Shown here: piece by piece, positions 1-11,835 of the stretch | Layout of the letters: the number at the start of each line of letters is the position of its first letter | Numbering within the stretch: position 1 is the stretch's first letter | From: Strongyloides papillosus | Lineage: Eukaryota; Nematoda; Chromadorea; Rhabditida; Strongyloididae | Length of the DNA: 64,000 nt | Direction of reading: 5' to 3' | Assembly: GCA_005656395.1 (NCBI GenBank) | Contig: SRSI01000014.1 | Location: 62,001 to 126,000 of the forward strand | Notes under the pieces: model-generated | What the model saw: only the letters and a program-made list of their open reading frames with translations | Databases searched by the model: none | What the model was told of the DNA's origin: nothing | Made by a program: the position numbers and the translations under genes

Positions 1-611
1 GGAGATGTAACTGTTGATAGAATATGTCTATTTCTGAAGAAGACTTGCTTTATATTTGTTTAGATGACTTTTATATTATTTAAAAAGGTTGACATCCCGT
101 TACATTTATTTTTATTAGTTAACTAAACTTCCTACTTTATTTTAAAATTCTTTTTTTATTATTTTTTTGCTTTTTTTAATGAGTTAGATAAATAAAGTGA
201 GGTTGTGTTCTCATTTTAATCACGATAGATGATATATTTTTATCATCATCTATATTAAGGTGCCCTTTTTTTATCTGATATCTCAGTATGATTTTTCAAA
301 AATCAACATATTTTTTTATTTATCACCTCCTTGATGATGTAATGTAGATACGTAAGTCTAATGAAGTCATAAAACGTGACATATTAAGAGGCATATAAAA
401 TAGACCTACCTCTAAAAAAATATTATTATTTATCATCATTAATTACCATTAAATTAACGTCATACCCACCATTGATATTTGATTTTGAAGAGTACCTTTT
501 TTTATCACTAATGTTATTATTATTACTTATAGTTTAAAATTATCATATTTATCTATTATCTTTCTCCTCTACATATGCTAAGTAATTTTTTTTCTAACGA
601 TAAAAAGTATA
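1..611. other. AT-rich region upstream of the lin-2 short form
   Basis: No convincing coding exon is visible. A 20-codon open stretch runs in from the left edge (plus strand, stop near 61) and could be the tail of an exon outside the window, but it is too short to judge. I found no trace of the CaMK-like or first L27 domain of CASK here, so those exons, if present, lie further upstream. Confidence 0.4.
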
Positions 612-3600
612 ATGCAAAGTAATAATTCAATATTAATACCCTCCAGCAAGAGGAGTACTGTTAAAAAAAATGCTAAAATATCAAGATCAGTGTCTTTCTC
701 GTTACCAGTTAAGAGTATCTATTACTCTCCTAAATCACCAACTTCGAAGGCAGGTGGAGGGAAACAAGAAATTATTGAAAAAGTTATCATAAAAGATGAT
801 CCAGAAGAATGGAATCTCGAGATTCCCATCCTTTCTATATCACTTTCACCAACAACAACCCTATCGCAATCCTCCTCCAACAATAGTTCTAACAATGGTT
901 CTCCAACTCATGTAACGACCGTTAAATTGAAACAAAAGGTTTGTTATCATCAATTTTACTATTTATATTCCCTATACACTTTATTAAATTGTTTAACTAT
1001 CTCCAATGGACTTGCCCTTTAGATGTCTTTAGAGATAACAAAAGAAAGATATATAGTACTTTAATGTTAATCCTATTTCCTAGTTTATTTTTTAATCTTT
1101 TATTATCTCTTTTTTATTGCCAACTTACTTTCTACGTTGTCTTTTTTTATTTTAAACATTACAGTGCAAAAAAAGTTTTTGTATCGTTTTATGAATTATT
1201 GCTCATCCAATATAAATTTATGAGATAATAATCGTGAAATAGTAGTAGTAAAAGTATAAAAAAACATGTAGAGAGGATATTGGATATAGACAGGAAATAC
1301 TATAGGAATTATATTCATAATCCAATAGATATATCTAGATAAATATCCTATTTTTTGAATTTTTTTATACATAAATTATAAATACTCTGATTTCCCCCAG
1401 GAGAGGTATTCAATTTTTTATTAAATGATTAGACAAAATATATATTGCAAAAATAGTAAAAAAAGTAAAGAGTTAGATGAAATAAATATATTATAAATTT
1501 TTATCAATTATTACTTCTTTAAAAAATTACATATAAGTCAAAAAAGGAACTAAGAACATTTATCATTTTTCTTAAAAGTTTACTTAGGAAATTTTTGAAT
1601 TTTCATCTCATTTAAGGAGAAAAGATAATGTATAGTTAACTGTTGATATAACCACTTAATTAGGTCTTCTCTTCATCAGAAAAAGAAAACGTTTCCTTTA
1701 TGGATATTTATATAAATTGCTTTTCCTCCTTTTATCATTTCTCCTTATAAAAGTTAATGAGATTTTCTTATATATTTCTTTCAAAATTTATCTATTGACA
1801 GTTTCTTTTCTGTTTTTACAAAATAGAATTACTGTATAAATTTTAAATTGTGTCTGTCTCGAGGATTGTTTTTTAAAAACTCATATTTTTAATTAAAATA
1901 CATTCTTGAAAAAATTTTGCTTTCTAAAGTTTTGACAATATAGCTAAGCTTCATGTTAATTAAGTTACCATCCAATAATTATTCATCCTACACTAATCCT
2001 AAAATTTATAAACAATTTCTAACTTGAAATTTATTTAATATTCAATCAAATTCACATATACTTAATCATCTTATTAAAATATATCTACCACCTGGGTATA
2101 TATTTTTTGAAGTCACCCTAATTGAAACAAACAGATATGATGATTTATTAAAATAAAATTAGCCTACTCCTTCTTACTTTATCAACCAACAATAATACAT
2201 ATACCTAACAAATGTATATATAATTAAATAATAACAAAAAATATATGTGTTTCTCAAAAATTGATAAATAATCTTATACCTTTCCTACCAATTTATTCAC
2301 ATACCTTCAAAATTAAATAAAAGGTGCTACTCTACCCTCAAAAAATATTTTAAATAACTTAGTATCACTCATTATTTCCATTCATTTTTATACATGTAAA
2401 TTATTCCACTTCTTTTTAACTACACCATTTTTAAAGATTATCATTAAATAACATTTATTATATTATTTTATCATAATATATTAGATTCCCCTCTTATTAC
2501 TTTTTAAATATAATCTAAAAATTAAATTCTTTTTATAAACCTCACTTTCATATAACATTTCATTCATCATTTTATAAATATAATAAGATATATTATCTTT
2601 TATCTAATTTGATTGAAATAAAAGTACCACATTAGTGTGGTTTTATTTTGTTATTTAACAATAAAACTATCATTGTTATTTTTATTATAGTTTTGTTAAT
2701 TTATTTATTATTATTGTTAGATGGTAAAGGTGTAAGGCTTATGGATTCGTTGTTGTATCAGAATTTACTCTTGTCACTTTTAATAGGATCTTTTTTAATC
2801 TTCATCCTATCGGTTATATGTATTGGAGCATGTACGGATAGAGGATTTTGTTGTCATGAAAACGTTGATCGCCACCTCCTACAAAGAAGACTCCATCATT
2901 CACATATCTGTAATGATCGTAGTAATATGACATACACTAAAAGGCTCATTGAAAATAGTCTACTAGAAAGTCGGCATCTGGTTGAAGTGATCGTTAACAC
3001 GCCAACTACCACTTCTAGTAATGATAATAATAACAATGAAACTTCCGATAATAGTGGTGATGAATGCCAGAAGCCAGGAGACGTTGTGAGGCTAAGACCA
3101 CACAACCTTCAAGAAGACATCACAAAAAATAGATTGGAGTGTGAAAGCATTCTAACGCATCTTGAAGATAGAATTAGTAGGCAGGGTATTGAAGATGATA
3201 ACGCTAGCATTGTTTTACCTCCAATCACAAGTATAGGTTAATATTTTCATAACTTTAATATCACACAAAAATATACTAAAATTTTACATTAAAAATTCTT
3301 AAAAACTCAAAAACATATAAATAATATTTTTTATCTTTTCAGTTGTATGACAAGGTATCAAAACAAGACCTCCATCCCCAGACATCATCACCAGAAGCAA
3401 CAAGCCTCTTCAACATCCTGAAAACATCCCTAGACGGTCTAACAAACCCCTCACCAGAGGCAGTTGAATTAAGGGCAATCTTCTCAAACGTCCACCTTAA
3501 AGCACTCCTAAATGCACAAGACATAATATTAGAAGAAGTCTTCAATAGTCCAAACATCCATGGAGGCGATGTACTACATAGGAAGGAGGAGAAATATGAA

Positions 3601-5222
3601 GAGAATTGTACTTTGTATAACAATACGTTGCCGAATAACTTTGCAGGATTGAGTCCTTTTCCAACGGGAAAAGGGTCGAGTGGGAGTAGTAAGGTTACCT
3701 CACCGGGGAATGTTAATGATAGTAGAGCAACACAATCCTTACCGAGAATGGGTAATTATGGTATACAAACTAATATTCAACCTTCTACTTCAAAGGAATT
3801 AGGTAAATTGTTTTTTATCTTTCTTAAATATGTTTTTATCTTCTAGATAACGATGAGCAAGATGTCTTCACAGATATCATATCAAGAGTCAGATTAATCC
3901 AATTCCAAAAAGATACTGAAGAACCAATGGGAATAACATTAAAAATAACCGAAGATGGTAGGTGCATAGTAGCGAGAATCATGTACGGTGGCCTAATCCA
4001 CCGCCACGGAACACTCCACGTCTCCGATGAGATTCGTGAAATAAACGGTGTATCAGTACAAAATCAAAGTGTAGAAAGTTTACAGAAAATGTTACGCGAC
4101 ATAAGAGGTAATGTAACGTTTAAAATAGTTCCTAGTTACAGGAGTGCTCCACCAGCCTGTGAGATATTTGTTAGAGCTCAATTTGATTATGATCCAACAC
4201 AAGATGATTTGATACCTTGTTCCCAGGCTGGGGTACCGTTTAAGACTGGTGATATATTGCAAGTAATTTCTAAGGATGACCATAATTGGTGGCAAGCTAG
4301 ATTTATTTGTTCATTTCCTGCTATAGGAAATTTCTCTGCTCTCAAGCACCTCCAAAGCAATCCACATACACCTGGTGGGATATATACAGCTACACTTAAT
4401 ACACATGACCAACACAATTTAAATAAAAGTGGACCTCAAACGATAACTGTTGCTGGATTAATACCATCCCCAGAGTTACAGGAATGGAGAACAGCCTGCA
4501 TGGCAATGGAAAGAGCCAAAGAAGGCTCCAACTGTATGTGGTTTAATAAGAAGAAAAAATACTACACAACAAAATATTTACGAAAACATTCAAATATCTT
4601 TGAACAATTAGATCTTGTAACATATGAAGAAGTTGTTGGGCTGACACATTTCCGTCGTAAAACATTGGTCCTGCTTGGAGCTCACGGTGTTGGTAGGAGA
4701 CACATTAAAAATACCTTGATTCATAAGTATCCAGGAAAGTATGCCTACCCAATTCCACATACAACTCGCCAACCCCGTAAAGACGAGGTTGATGGTAAAC
4801 ATTATTTTTTCGTATCAAACGACGCTATGTTAACAGATATCCAGAACAATGAATACCTCGAGTATGGTACACATGAAGAATGCATGTATGGAACGAAACT
4901 TGAGACAATTAGACATATCCATCGTTCCGGGAAGACGGCTATTCTTGATGTTGAACCACAGGCATTGAAGGTTTTGAGGACTGCTGAGTATTCACCGTTT
5001 GTCGTTTTTATTGCAGCCCCCGATTTGCAGGGTCTCCAGGATCCTGATGGTTCCTTGGAAAGGTTGTTGAAGGAGAGTGAAATCCTGAGACAGGCTTTTG
5101 GACACCTTTTCGATTATATTATTTATAATAATGATATTGATGAAACTATTAAACAGTTAGAGGTTATTATGGAGAAATTGAATGTTACTCCTCAATGGGT
5201 TCCAGTCTCTTGGGTTTATTAA
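612..5222 (+). CDS. lin-2: LIN-2/CASK membrane-associated guanylate kinase, short form or C-terminal part
   Basis: Proposed exons are 612-938, 3343-3802 and 3847-5222, giving 720 residues. LIN-2/CASK is a MAGUK scaffold that binds LIN-7 and LIN-10 and localises receptors at epithelial junctions and synapses. Domain order: a low-complexity Ser/Asn-rich N-terminus (1-109), an L27 domain (about 110-180, beginning LYDK), PDZ (about 276-360), SH3 (about 370-474, with a roughly 50-residue insertion), and a guanylate-kinase-like domain (about 533-714) ending in the CASK signature [10 protein letters not shown]. The kinase P-loop is GAHGVGRR, the degenerate form usual for MAGUK GK domains. Exon 3 supplies [19 protein letters not shown], a close match to CASK. 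The exon 1-2 junction is inferred: exon 1 ends AAG|GTTTGT in phase 0 and exon 2 follows TTTTCAG in phase 0. CaMK and the first L27 are absent, so this is either a short isoform or the 3' part of a longer gene. The 44-nt intron 3803-3846 is secure. Confidence 0.9.
2741..3241 (+). CDS. Hypothetical single-pass membrane protein ORF inside a lin-2 intron
   Basis: A 166-residue open frame from ATG at 2741 to TAA at 3239. It starts with a strongly hydrophobic segment (about residues 8-30), then a Cys/His-rich stretch ([20 protein letters not shown]), then a polar Asn/Thr-rich tail, so it looks like a type III or signal-anchored membrane protein. It lies wholly within the proposed 2.4-kb first intron of lin-2, on the same strand. 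It does not splice in frame to the L27 exon at 3343: the obvious donors near 3230 and 3236 leave phase 1 and meet a stop at once. An acceptor (TTGTTAG) ends at 2720, so this could be a terminal exon of another transcript. I do not recognise the family. Confidence 0.45.
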   Translation: MDSLLYQNLLLSLLIGSFLIFILSVICIGACTDRGFCCHENVDRHLLQRRLHHSHICNDRSNMTYTKRLIENSLLESRHLVEVIVNTPTTTSSNDNNNNETSDNSGDECQKPGDVVRLRPHNLQEDITKNRLECESILTHLEDRISRQGIEDDNASIVLPPITSIG

Positions 5223-5523
5223 TGTAAAACACCAACAATTAACACTCTTTTTATCTCTTCTTTTATGGAATTAATACAAAATATATCCATATATACTCTA
5301 AACAACAATTAATACCAAATATTGTCATGGTACTCTTTCAAAATTTCAACATTGATCTCATCACCTTAGAAAGAAATCCACTAGTTAATCTAAATATTTA
5401 TCTCTCATCTCTTCAATTAAACTCTTTGTGGCCTTATAATTATTTTTTATCAATAAAATATAAAATCTTTATTTGTTTTCTTAATTAAGTACAATATATA
5501 CACAAATACACAAAAAAATAAAG

Positions 5524-8107
5524 TTAATCGTTAGATGTTGTTACCTGACCAAAACCCGTTAATAAAGACACAAATGAAGGTGGTGGCGAGGAAAGTAACT
5601 CGTAGTTTTCTTTTAACAAAGAACGATACCTAAATTTTGTGAAATCAATCCCGTCAATGGCGTTTGTTATTTGTTTAAAAGTGGGGATGTCGTAGAGTTC
5701 TGTGATGTCGTTGAAGTACTTGTCTGATGGGTATGGGGGGTCGTTTGGAAGGCATATAGGACCTGGTAGGTACGATCCTGGTGGTAAGAGGTGTTTTGTG
5801 TAGATTTCGTTTAGGAATGCTTTAAAGTTGAATGAGTCTAGGGGTTTGTCTAGAATCCAACAGCAATTGAAGCAGAGATATTGGGATTGTGGGATCTCGG
5901 ATACTTCTCTCCTTTTTTTCTTCCTTTTTATTGTTTCTCTTAGGTTTCTACTGTAAAGATTTGATGAATCTTCAATTATATCTGCATATGTTTGTTTTAG
6001 TAGTTTTAACCTTTTTATGAAATCGTTTATCTTCTCTGAAGCTTCTTTATCTTTATTGTAGTTAACCAACATTTTTTTTATCTAAAAAATCGTTTAAAGT
6101 AGGAGAAATTAGTAAATAAATGTATTTGGGGTAGTAATTAACTAAAGTAATAAAACTGCCTACCTCTAAATTTACCTCTTCAACTAAATTACTTTCTTCT
6201 TTGTTTATGTAACTATTTGTATTTTTAGTTGATGGTTTTGTCTCCTCAATAGAAATTCCGAAACCTTCACCACTTTCTTCTTCTTCTTTTGATTCCTCCT
6301 CATTAGAGGTTTCCTCTTCAGTAGTGGATTCCTCCTCAACTGATTTTCTTTCACCATCAACTTCATATTCGATATCACTAAATTTATGGTTTTCAAATAG
6401 ATTTGACCTCTTTCTTAATGCCTCCAATTCAGCTAACTCATCCGATAACGCATTCTTTTGGTCACTTTCCTCCTCATTAACTCCATCACCTTCATCCTCA
6501 CCCCAATCACTCAAATCATCAATATTCATCAACTTCAAAAAACTAATATTCTGACTAAAACTATTTAATATCTCCATATCTTCAACTTTCTGTCTACTAC
6601 AACAATACAAAACACCCGGATCAACTGGATGAGCCTCCGTATTAAAAATATACCCACCAGCCTGTATGGCACATTGTCCCCTCTCAGTAGCAATAATCTT
6701 CGATTCCGTCCCATCATTATGAATAAAATTGTCTTTATCAAAAAGGAGGTAAAAGTATTTTATTGTTTCTGCTAAGAAAAATGACTCCATCCTATCTTCT
6801 ATGGTTCCGTCACGGACATCTTTTATTGTGGCGTAACCACATTTTGTTTTGGCTAAGATTTCTATTGTGTCAACCATGCTTGCACCCATCTCTAGGTATG
6901 TTGGATCTTTTGTTGCTTTGTATATGTACATTAGGGATTCAACAACCTCTGGACGGAGGGGGTAACCTTCTCTACCGGAGTGGGCTTCGAATTTGTTGAG
7001 GTTGTAAAATTCTGGTGGTACACCGTATTGTCTGAGGATGTGGTTATAATTTAACATGATACTTTTGGCATTCTCGACATCACCGACTAATGCTAATAAA
7101 CCTGGATAAAATGCTTCAAGTGACTGAAAGAAAGGAAATGTAGTTGTTCCTTGTGTCATTGATACCCATAAAAACCAATCTTCATTTCTTATATATTTAT
7201 TTATAGCATTGACACTATCTTTGAATTGTTTCATTAATGCTGGTTTCTGAAATAATAAAGCACCTTTTGCTAGGTATTCATAGTATGAATCTATTCCAGC
7301 TCCAATACCGGCATCTGTTGCAGTCCATTTACCTGTCATGACATCGATGTGATTACCGACAAGGCCAATTTTTGATCTTGATTCCCATAGTGAGTTTAAG
7401 GCATTCATGGCAACTTTTTCGTATATATCATTACCAGTTAATCTTGATAAAGAACCAAATTCTATAATAAATGTACCAACTCCTGCTGTACATGTTATTG
7501 GAGTTTCATCTTTATTAACACCATACTTTAAATTTACAGTTCCATAAGGCATACCGGTATCTGTATTGAAGGCTGGAAGTAATTTATCAGCAAATTTTAC
7601 AGCTAAATCAAGCAAAGGTCCTTTACACGGCCACCCTTCTGGTAGTTTTGCATTGGGTACTTTTCCATGAAGTACATGTGCTGATATCAAACCTCCAACA
7701 ACACGGATGTTAGTTTCAAATACTGAAGCATTAATATCAATATCGGGATCGACAGTTTTTAGTACTAAATCAACAACTCTTTCAAATTCTGTATAGTTTC
7801 CTAGTATCAACAAAGTATCTAGAGAATCAATTAATGTTAGTGAAAAACTGCCCCATGTATCCATTCCCGTGCATGAGATAGGCTTTAACTCATCCAATGG
7901 AAAGCTATAGTCAAGGTATCCATTATAAGCATGATAAAACATCCTCCTAACTTTCTCTCTACACAAATTAAACATTTAATATAACATTAAATCATATTTA
8001 TCTAAAATTTACCTATAATATATCCTATCATCTTCCGAAAACGAGTAGACTTGAGAGTGAATAAAGACCAAAAAAATAACAATATAATTCAGGATTAAAT
8101 TTTTCAT
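5524..8107 (-). CDS. EDEM2-like alpha-mannosidase-like protein (glycoside hydrolase family 47), ER-associated degradation
   Basis: Exons on the minus strand: 8107-8013, 7958-6176 (or to 6164) and 6081-5524, about 811-815 residues. EDEM proteins act in the ER lumen, trimming or recognising mannose on misfolded glycoproteins and sending them to degradation. Exon 1 encodes a signal peptide ([20 protein letters not shown]). The GH47 domain follows (about 33-455), with GH47/EDEM blocks [56 protein letters not shown] and [10 protein letters not shown], matching EDEM2 best from memory. The usual acidic residues are present. The C-terminus is unusual: a long Glu-rich region and then a roughly 185-residue region encoded by the last exon. 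That exon joins in phase 0 through TTTTTTAG, but its assignment to this gene is inferred. The first intron is 54 nt. The gene is convergent with lin-2, about 300 bp apart. Confidence 0.88.
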
Positions 8108-8855
8108 ATCACAGATTAAACTTCTATACCAAACTTCATATGCTTATGATTGATTCCTTTAGATTTATATTTATAGAAAATTGTAATGTGATAGCATTAT
8201 ATAATGTTTGTAGTGTGATTGTATGGAAAAAGTATGTTTTGGAGAAGTGTAGTTTTATTGTTTGATATATTTCTGTATCATAGTATTTACGCGTGTCAAT
8301 TTTTGCATGTCGGTATTTTTAGGGCTTTTTGATTATTATGATGTTTAATTTATGTATTATTTATGAATACTAAAATTATTGGTTAGGAATATGAATATAG
8401 GAATGTGTATGTATAGGGGTTGAGGAATTTGTATTAGTTTTATATTTCCTTTTCTTATGTTTTCGTATCGAATATAATTTGACTGTTAGGAGTTGAAAAA
8501 ATTCAGTCGATGGATTGGTAAATCAACAATTTTGTAGAGCAAAATGGAAATATCAAAACAGCGGTATGATTAGTTATTGGAAATTATCGGAAAAAGGATA
8601 CGTACTCAATTATATGTATTCTGAATACTTTTTCCATCTTCAGTTTGATAGTTATTCTATTTTTATGGTATCAAAATCTAATGATATTCAAGAAGGAGAT
8701 GGTGAGAAAAAGTACTACAAGGGCAAAAAAAATCTTTAGAAAAATAATTTTGAATAATATAATAATCTATAATTGTAATTTAATTAGTAATAATGTAATA
8801 ATCAAAACGATATAATTCTTTCATTGTCATGTACTATTTTCTACAATAAAATCTT
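8108..8855. other. Intergenic region with an unassigned small open frame
   Basis: Presumed promoter side of the EDEM2-like gene and 3' side of the receptor gene. A plus-strand open frame at about 8506-8739, behind a possible acceptor (AAATTCAG ending about 8502), gives roughly 75 residues rich in aromatic and charged amino acids. No upstream exon was found and no family is recognised, so I do not call it a gene. Confidence 0.3.
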
Positions 8856-9926
8856 TTATTCAATTATCATCTTATTATTAAATGGTTCGATCTTATTATT
8901 TCGTTGTTTGGATGTTTTTTTTCCATATAAACAGAAGGTTAATCTGTTTGTTGTGGTTTGGGAATCTGTTGTTTTCCACATTGGAATAGGGAGATACAAT
9001 GTAATATCAATAATACATAGCCATGTCAATTTTCTTAGATACATATTATCAAGGTAATACTTCGTCATTAAAAGATAAGATAATAAAAATCCGACTCCAA
9101 AAGTTATCGTAGTTAAAGTGTGTAAAAAAATGTTAAATATTAAGCAAAGTGTTACCCTTTTAATTTTTATTCCATTTCTAGTATTCTTGTGAAAGGTATA
9201 ATCTTAATATAATTATTAGAAAGTTGTATTATTATTAAATTACCTTTAAGATATACTTTAATTGAAAGGTAAGTTGTTGTAGAAATAATTATAATAAGAA
9301 ATGATACCACTGCATTACAAGTCATCCATAATAGTTTACCTTTGTCTAAAAATATGTGTGATATAAAACAAACATCTATTCCATCGTTTGAGTAAATTAA
9401 TTCCAGACTTGTTAATGTTAAGCTGTAAACAATGGATAATAGTAATATAATAAGAATATAATATTTTGAGTTTATTTTTTTGTAGAACTTTTGACATCTA
9501 ACAGCTAGTAATCTATCTACGGCAATTGATAGTTGTATGAATTTCTGATTATTTGTGAAGAAGAAACCGTACCGTGATGAATCGAGACATTCCCTTGTAG
9601 TAAAATAAAATTTTCTTATTAGAATATTCGCTTTTTTATCCAGCTTTATAAATATATTAGAAGAAAAACATTGGGAAACATACCATAAAAATACAGTTAG
9701 TGATGTTTAGAATTGATAAAAGGATTAGTAAAAAATAGCAACGATTCCAATATGCGAAATCTGCTACAAGTATAAAAAGCATTACAATATTAACAATAAC
9801 AGCGAGAATAATAAAACCGATTGATATGTAGAGAGTAGTAGAAGTTAGATCAGCATATGATTTTATGATATCTGATTCATTGATAATTTCATTTGCCATT
9901 GTATCTATTGATAAAGTGTCACCCAT
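8856..9926 (-). CDS. Seven-transmembrane serpentine receptor (nematode chemoreceptor-like GPCR)
   Basis: Exons on the minus strand: 9926-9684, 9643-9244 and 9202-8856, giving 329 residues. Introns are 40 and 41 nt, and the phases (0, then 1) fit. Hydrophobic segments occur at about 31-55 (TM1), 63-85 (TM2), 115-135 (TM3), 142-166 (TM4), 184-212 (TM5), 230-260 (TM6) and 270-290 (TM7). The end of TM3 has SIAVDRLLAV (DRL at 124-126), the rhodopsin-like DRY-type motif. The N-terminus is short with an Asn-linked site and no signal peptide, and the C-terminal tail is polar. Size and layout fit nematode chemoreceptor families such as Srsx, though I cannot fix the subfamily by eye. The role would be ligand detection at the surface of sensory or other neurons with G-protein signalling. 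A peptide or amine receptor is an alternative. There are no receptor paralogues next to it in this window. Confidence 0.85.
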
Positions 9927-10544
9927 TATTTCAGTAGAATAATTGAATCTCTTAGACAGTTTAACTCTAATTGATATGTCAGTAGTTGCAAAGATTCAAG
10001 AATAGCTACAAAAAAATAATTAAAAGCTAAGTAAGATCGGAAGTATTTATACTAAACTTGAAGGCCAAGTTTACATAATCTTTAAGAATATTTTTTAAGG
10101 ATATTTATAGAAGGAGTTACAGAATAAACTCAATAAACGCACTTTGTGGTGGAATTTGTTTATAGTAATTTAAAAATAAAAATAGACATTAAAATATTCA
10201 TAGAAAATTGCATTAATTTTTTTATAAAATTTCTAATATCCTAAATATATTTCTAATAAAGAGCACTCAACCATTAATATAAGAAATTAATATATTTTAA
10301 ATTTCCAACTACGTTAAAAATTATTACTAGTAATATTTAATGGAAAATGCTAAAGAATTAATAGAAAATGATAAAAAAAATGTATCTACTTTACATCTAG
10401 AATGATTTTTTTGTTATCATTGGTTTTATTAATATTTTTTCTATTAATTTATGTACTTTAAGACTGCTAGAACTATAAATTTTCTTCAAATGAATATTTA
10501 TTATCATGAAATTAAAGTAAATGGAGTAAATATTTTTTAAACAT

Positions 10545-11160
10545 AAAATATTTGAAATTTATAGAGTTTTGTTAAAATTCGAGAATCATTTTTTAGAATT
10601 GAAGATTAAAGTACAGGATTACATTATTGGGATTTACCTACAATGCTTATGGATATTTCTTTTTATACTCAAAATCTCTTTTTGTTTTAATGATATCATG
10701 TCATCAATCCTTTTAAAAAATGGTATTTTTTTATTTTTTATATCATTAAAAGAGCATTAATTATGAATAGGCACAAATAAGTTTAAAAATAGATGCACTT
10801 TTACTAAAGAAATTGTTTTTATTTATCATTAACTAATAAAAAGATAGTATCATCTTTGATAACCAGTTGAAAATTAAAAATCATTTTAGACAAATGAAAA
10901 GAAGGCGCACTTGGGTATAAGTTTATACTTAGTTCAGATATATAAAATATGTGTAATTAAAGGTAATTTTTATGAAAAATCTTTTCTTTTGAATAATTAA
11001 ATTACGTCCTTTAAAAATATTATATAGTATCAAACATCATAAATTAATTTTATTAATAAAGAAAAAAATTGTTAATTTATTTATACTTTTTTAACCAAAA
11101 AAATTAAAAAGCTATTTATATAAATATTTAATTATAAAATAAAAGAATTTTTTTTATCAA
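10545..11160 (+). repeat. Dispersed repeat, copy 1 (second copy at about 15100-15700)
   Basis: About 600 bp aligns by eye, with indels and substitutions, to 15100-15700 in the same orientation. Shared blocks include ATTGGGATTTAC, GTAATTAAAGGTAATTT, CAAACATCATAAATTAATTT and AAAAAGCTATTTATATAAAT. Both copies lie on the 3' side of a minus-strand secreted-protein gene: the astacin-like gene and S1 copy 1. No coding potential is shared, so this is either a non-autonomous element or spacer duplicated with neighbouring genes. Confidence 0.65.
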
Positions 11161-11513
11161 AAGTTTCGTGCAAAATTAATTTTTATGCTGTTAAATTTTA
11201 AATAAACTCCGTAATGCACATCATCTCTCTTTACCCAAAAACATACACCCACTTTTTATTTCTATATAAATATCTAACCTATCCTAATATTCATTCATTC
11301 TTTATGACCCCTCAGTTTTAAAGATGTTATTGGTGTTTATGATTGTGTGATTATAATAAAGTGTTTTCCTTTATATCCTTATTTCTATTTTAATTTATAA
11401 TACCGCTACACAACGACTAATATTATAATTTTTTATATTTTATTCGTATAAATATTTTAAGAATGTAAAATAAATGAGTTTTTTTTATTATTTCTTGTCT
11501 CTTATGTTTTCAG

Positions 11514-11626
11514 TGGAGGTGAAGCTAAGAACAGCTCTTAAGCAGAAGTGCTCAGAAGTCAGCAAATTCAATACAAATGTTAATATTTGTTGTTATGTGT
11601 GCTCGAAATTTTTAGGAATCTATTAA
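11514..11626 (+). other. Possible terminal coding exon (unassigned)
   Basis: A stretch visibly richer in GC than its surroundings follows a good acceptor (TTATGTTTTCAG ending at 11513). Read in phase with two leading bases it stays open for about 36 codons (starts EVKLRTALKQKCSEVSKFN) to TAA at 11624. I could not identify upstream exons or a family. It may be the last exon of a small plus-strand gene or a chance open frame. Confidence 0.25.
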
Positions 11627-11835
11627 AAAAAACAAGTTATAATAAAATGATACTTTACAAAGGGATTTTTTGGTTTAATCACTTTTACTGATAAACGAAG
11701 TAAATGTAAAGATTATATAAATAAAAGAATTGTAGATTTTTATTTATTTAATGAAAATATGGTATAAAAGGTATAATTTCTTAAACTTTTTAATACTAAT
11801 TTAAACTTATTTTATTTATCAGGAAGTTGATTTAA

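Larger units (their letters stand above)
9927..11835. other. AT-rich intergenic region holding one arm of a dispersed repeat and a possible 3' exon
   Basis: Apart from the repeat at about 10545-11160 and the small exon-like stretch at 11514-11626, listed separately, I see no gene. The 63-codon plus-strand open frame at 10569-10760 lies inside the repeat, has no coding character, and is not conserved in the second repeat copy. Confidence 0.5.

Noticed and set aside
2648..3342. ORF 2648-3241 as an upstream exon spliced to the lin-2 L27 exon
   Set aside because: Donors near 3185, 3230 and 3236 all leave phase 1, which gives a stop codon immediately after joining to 3343; exon 612-938 fits in phase 0.
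10569..10760. 63-codon open frame on the plus strand
   Set aside because: Inside the dispersed repeat and destroyed by indels in the second repeat copy.
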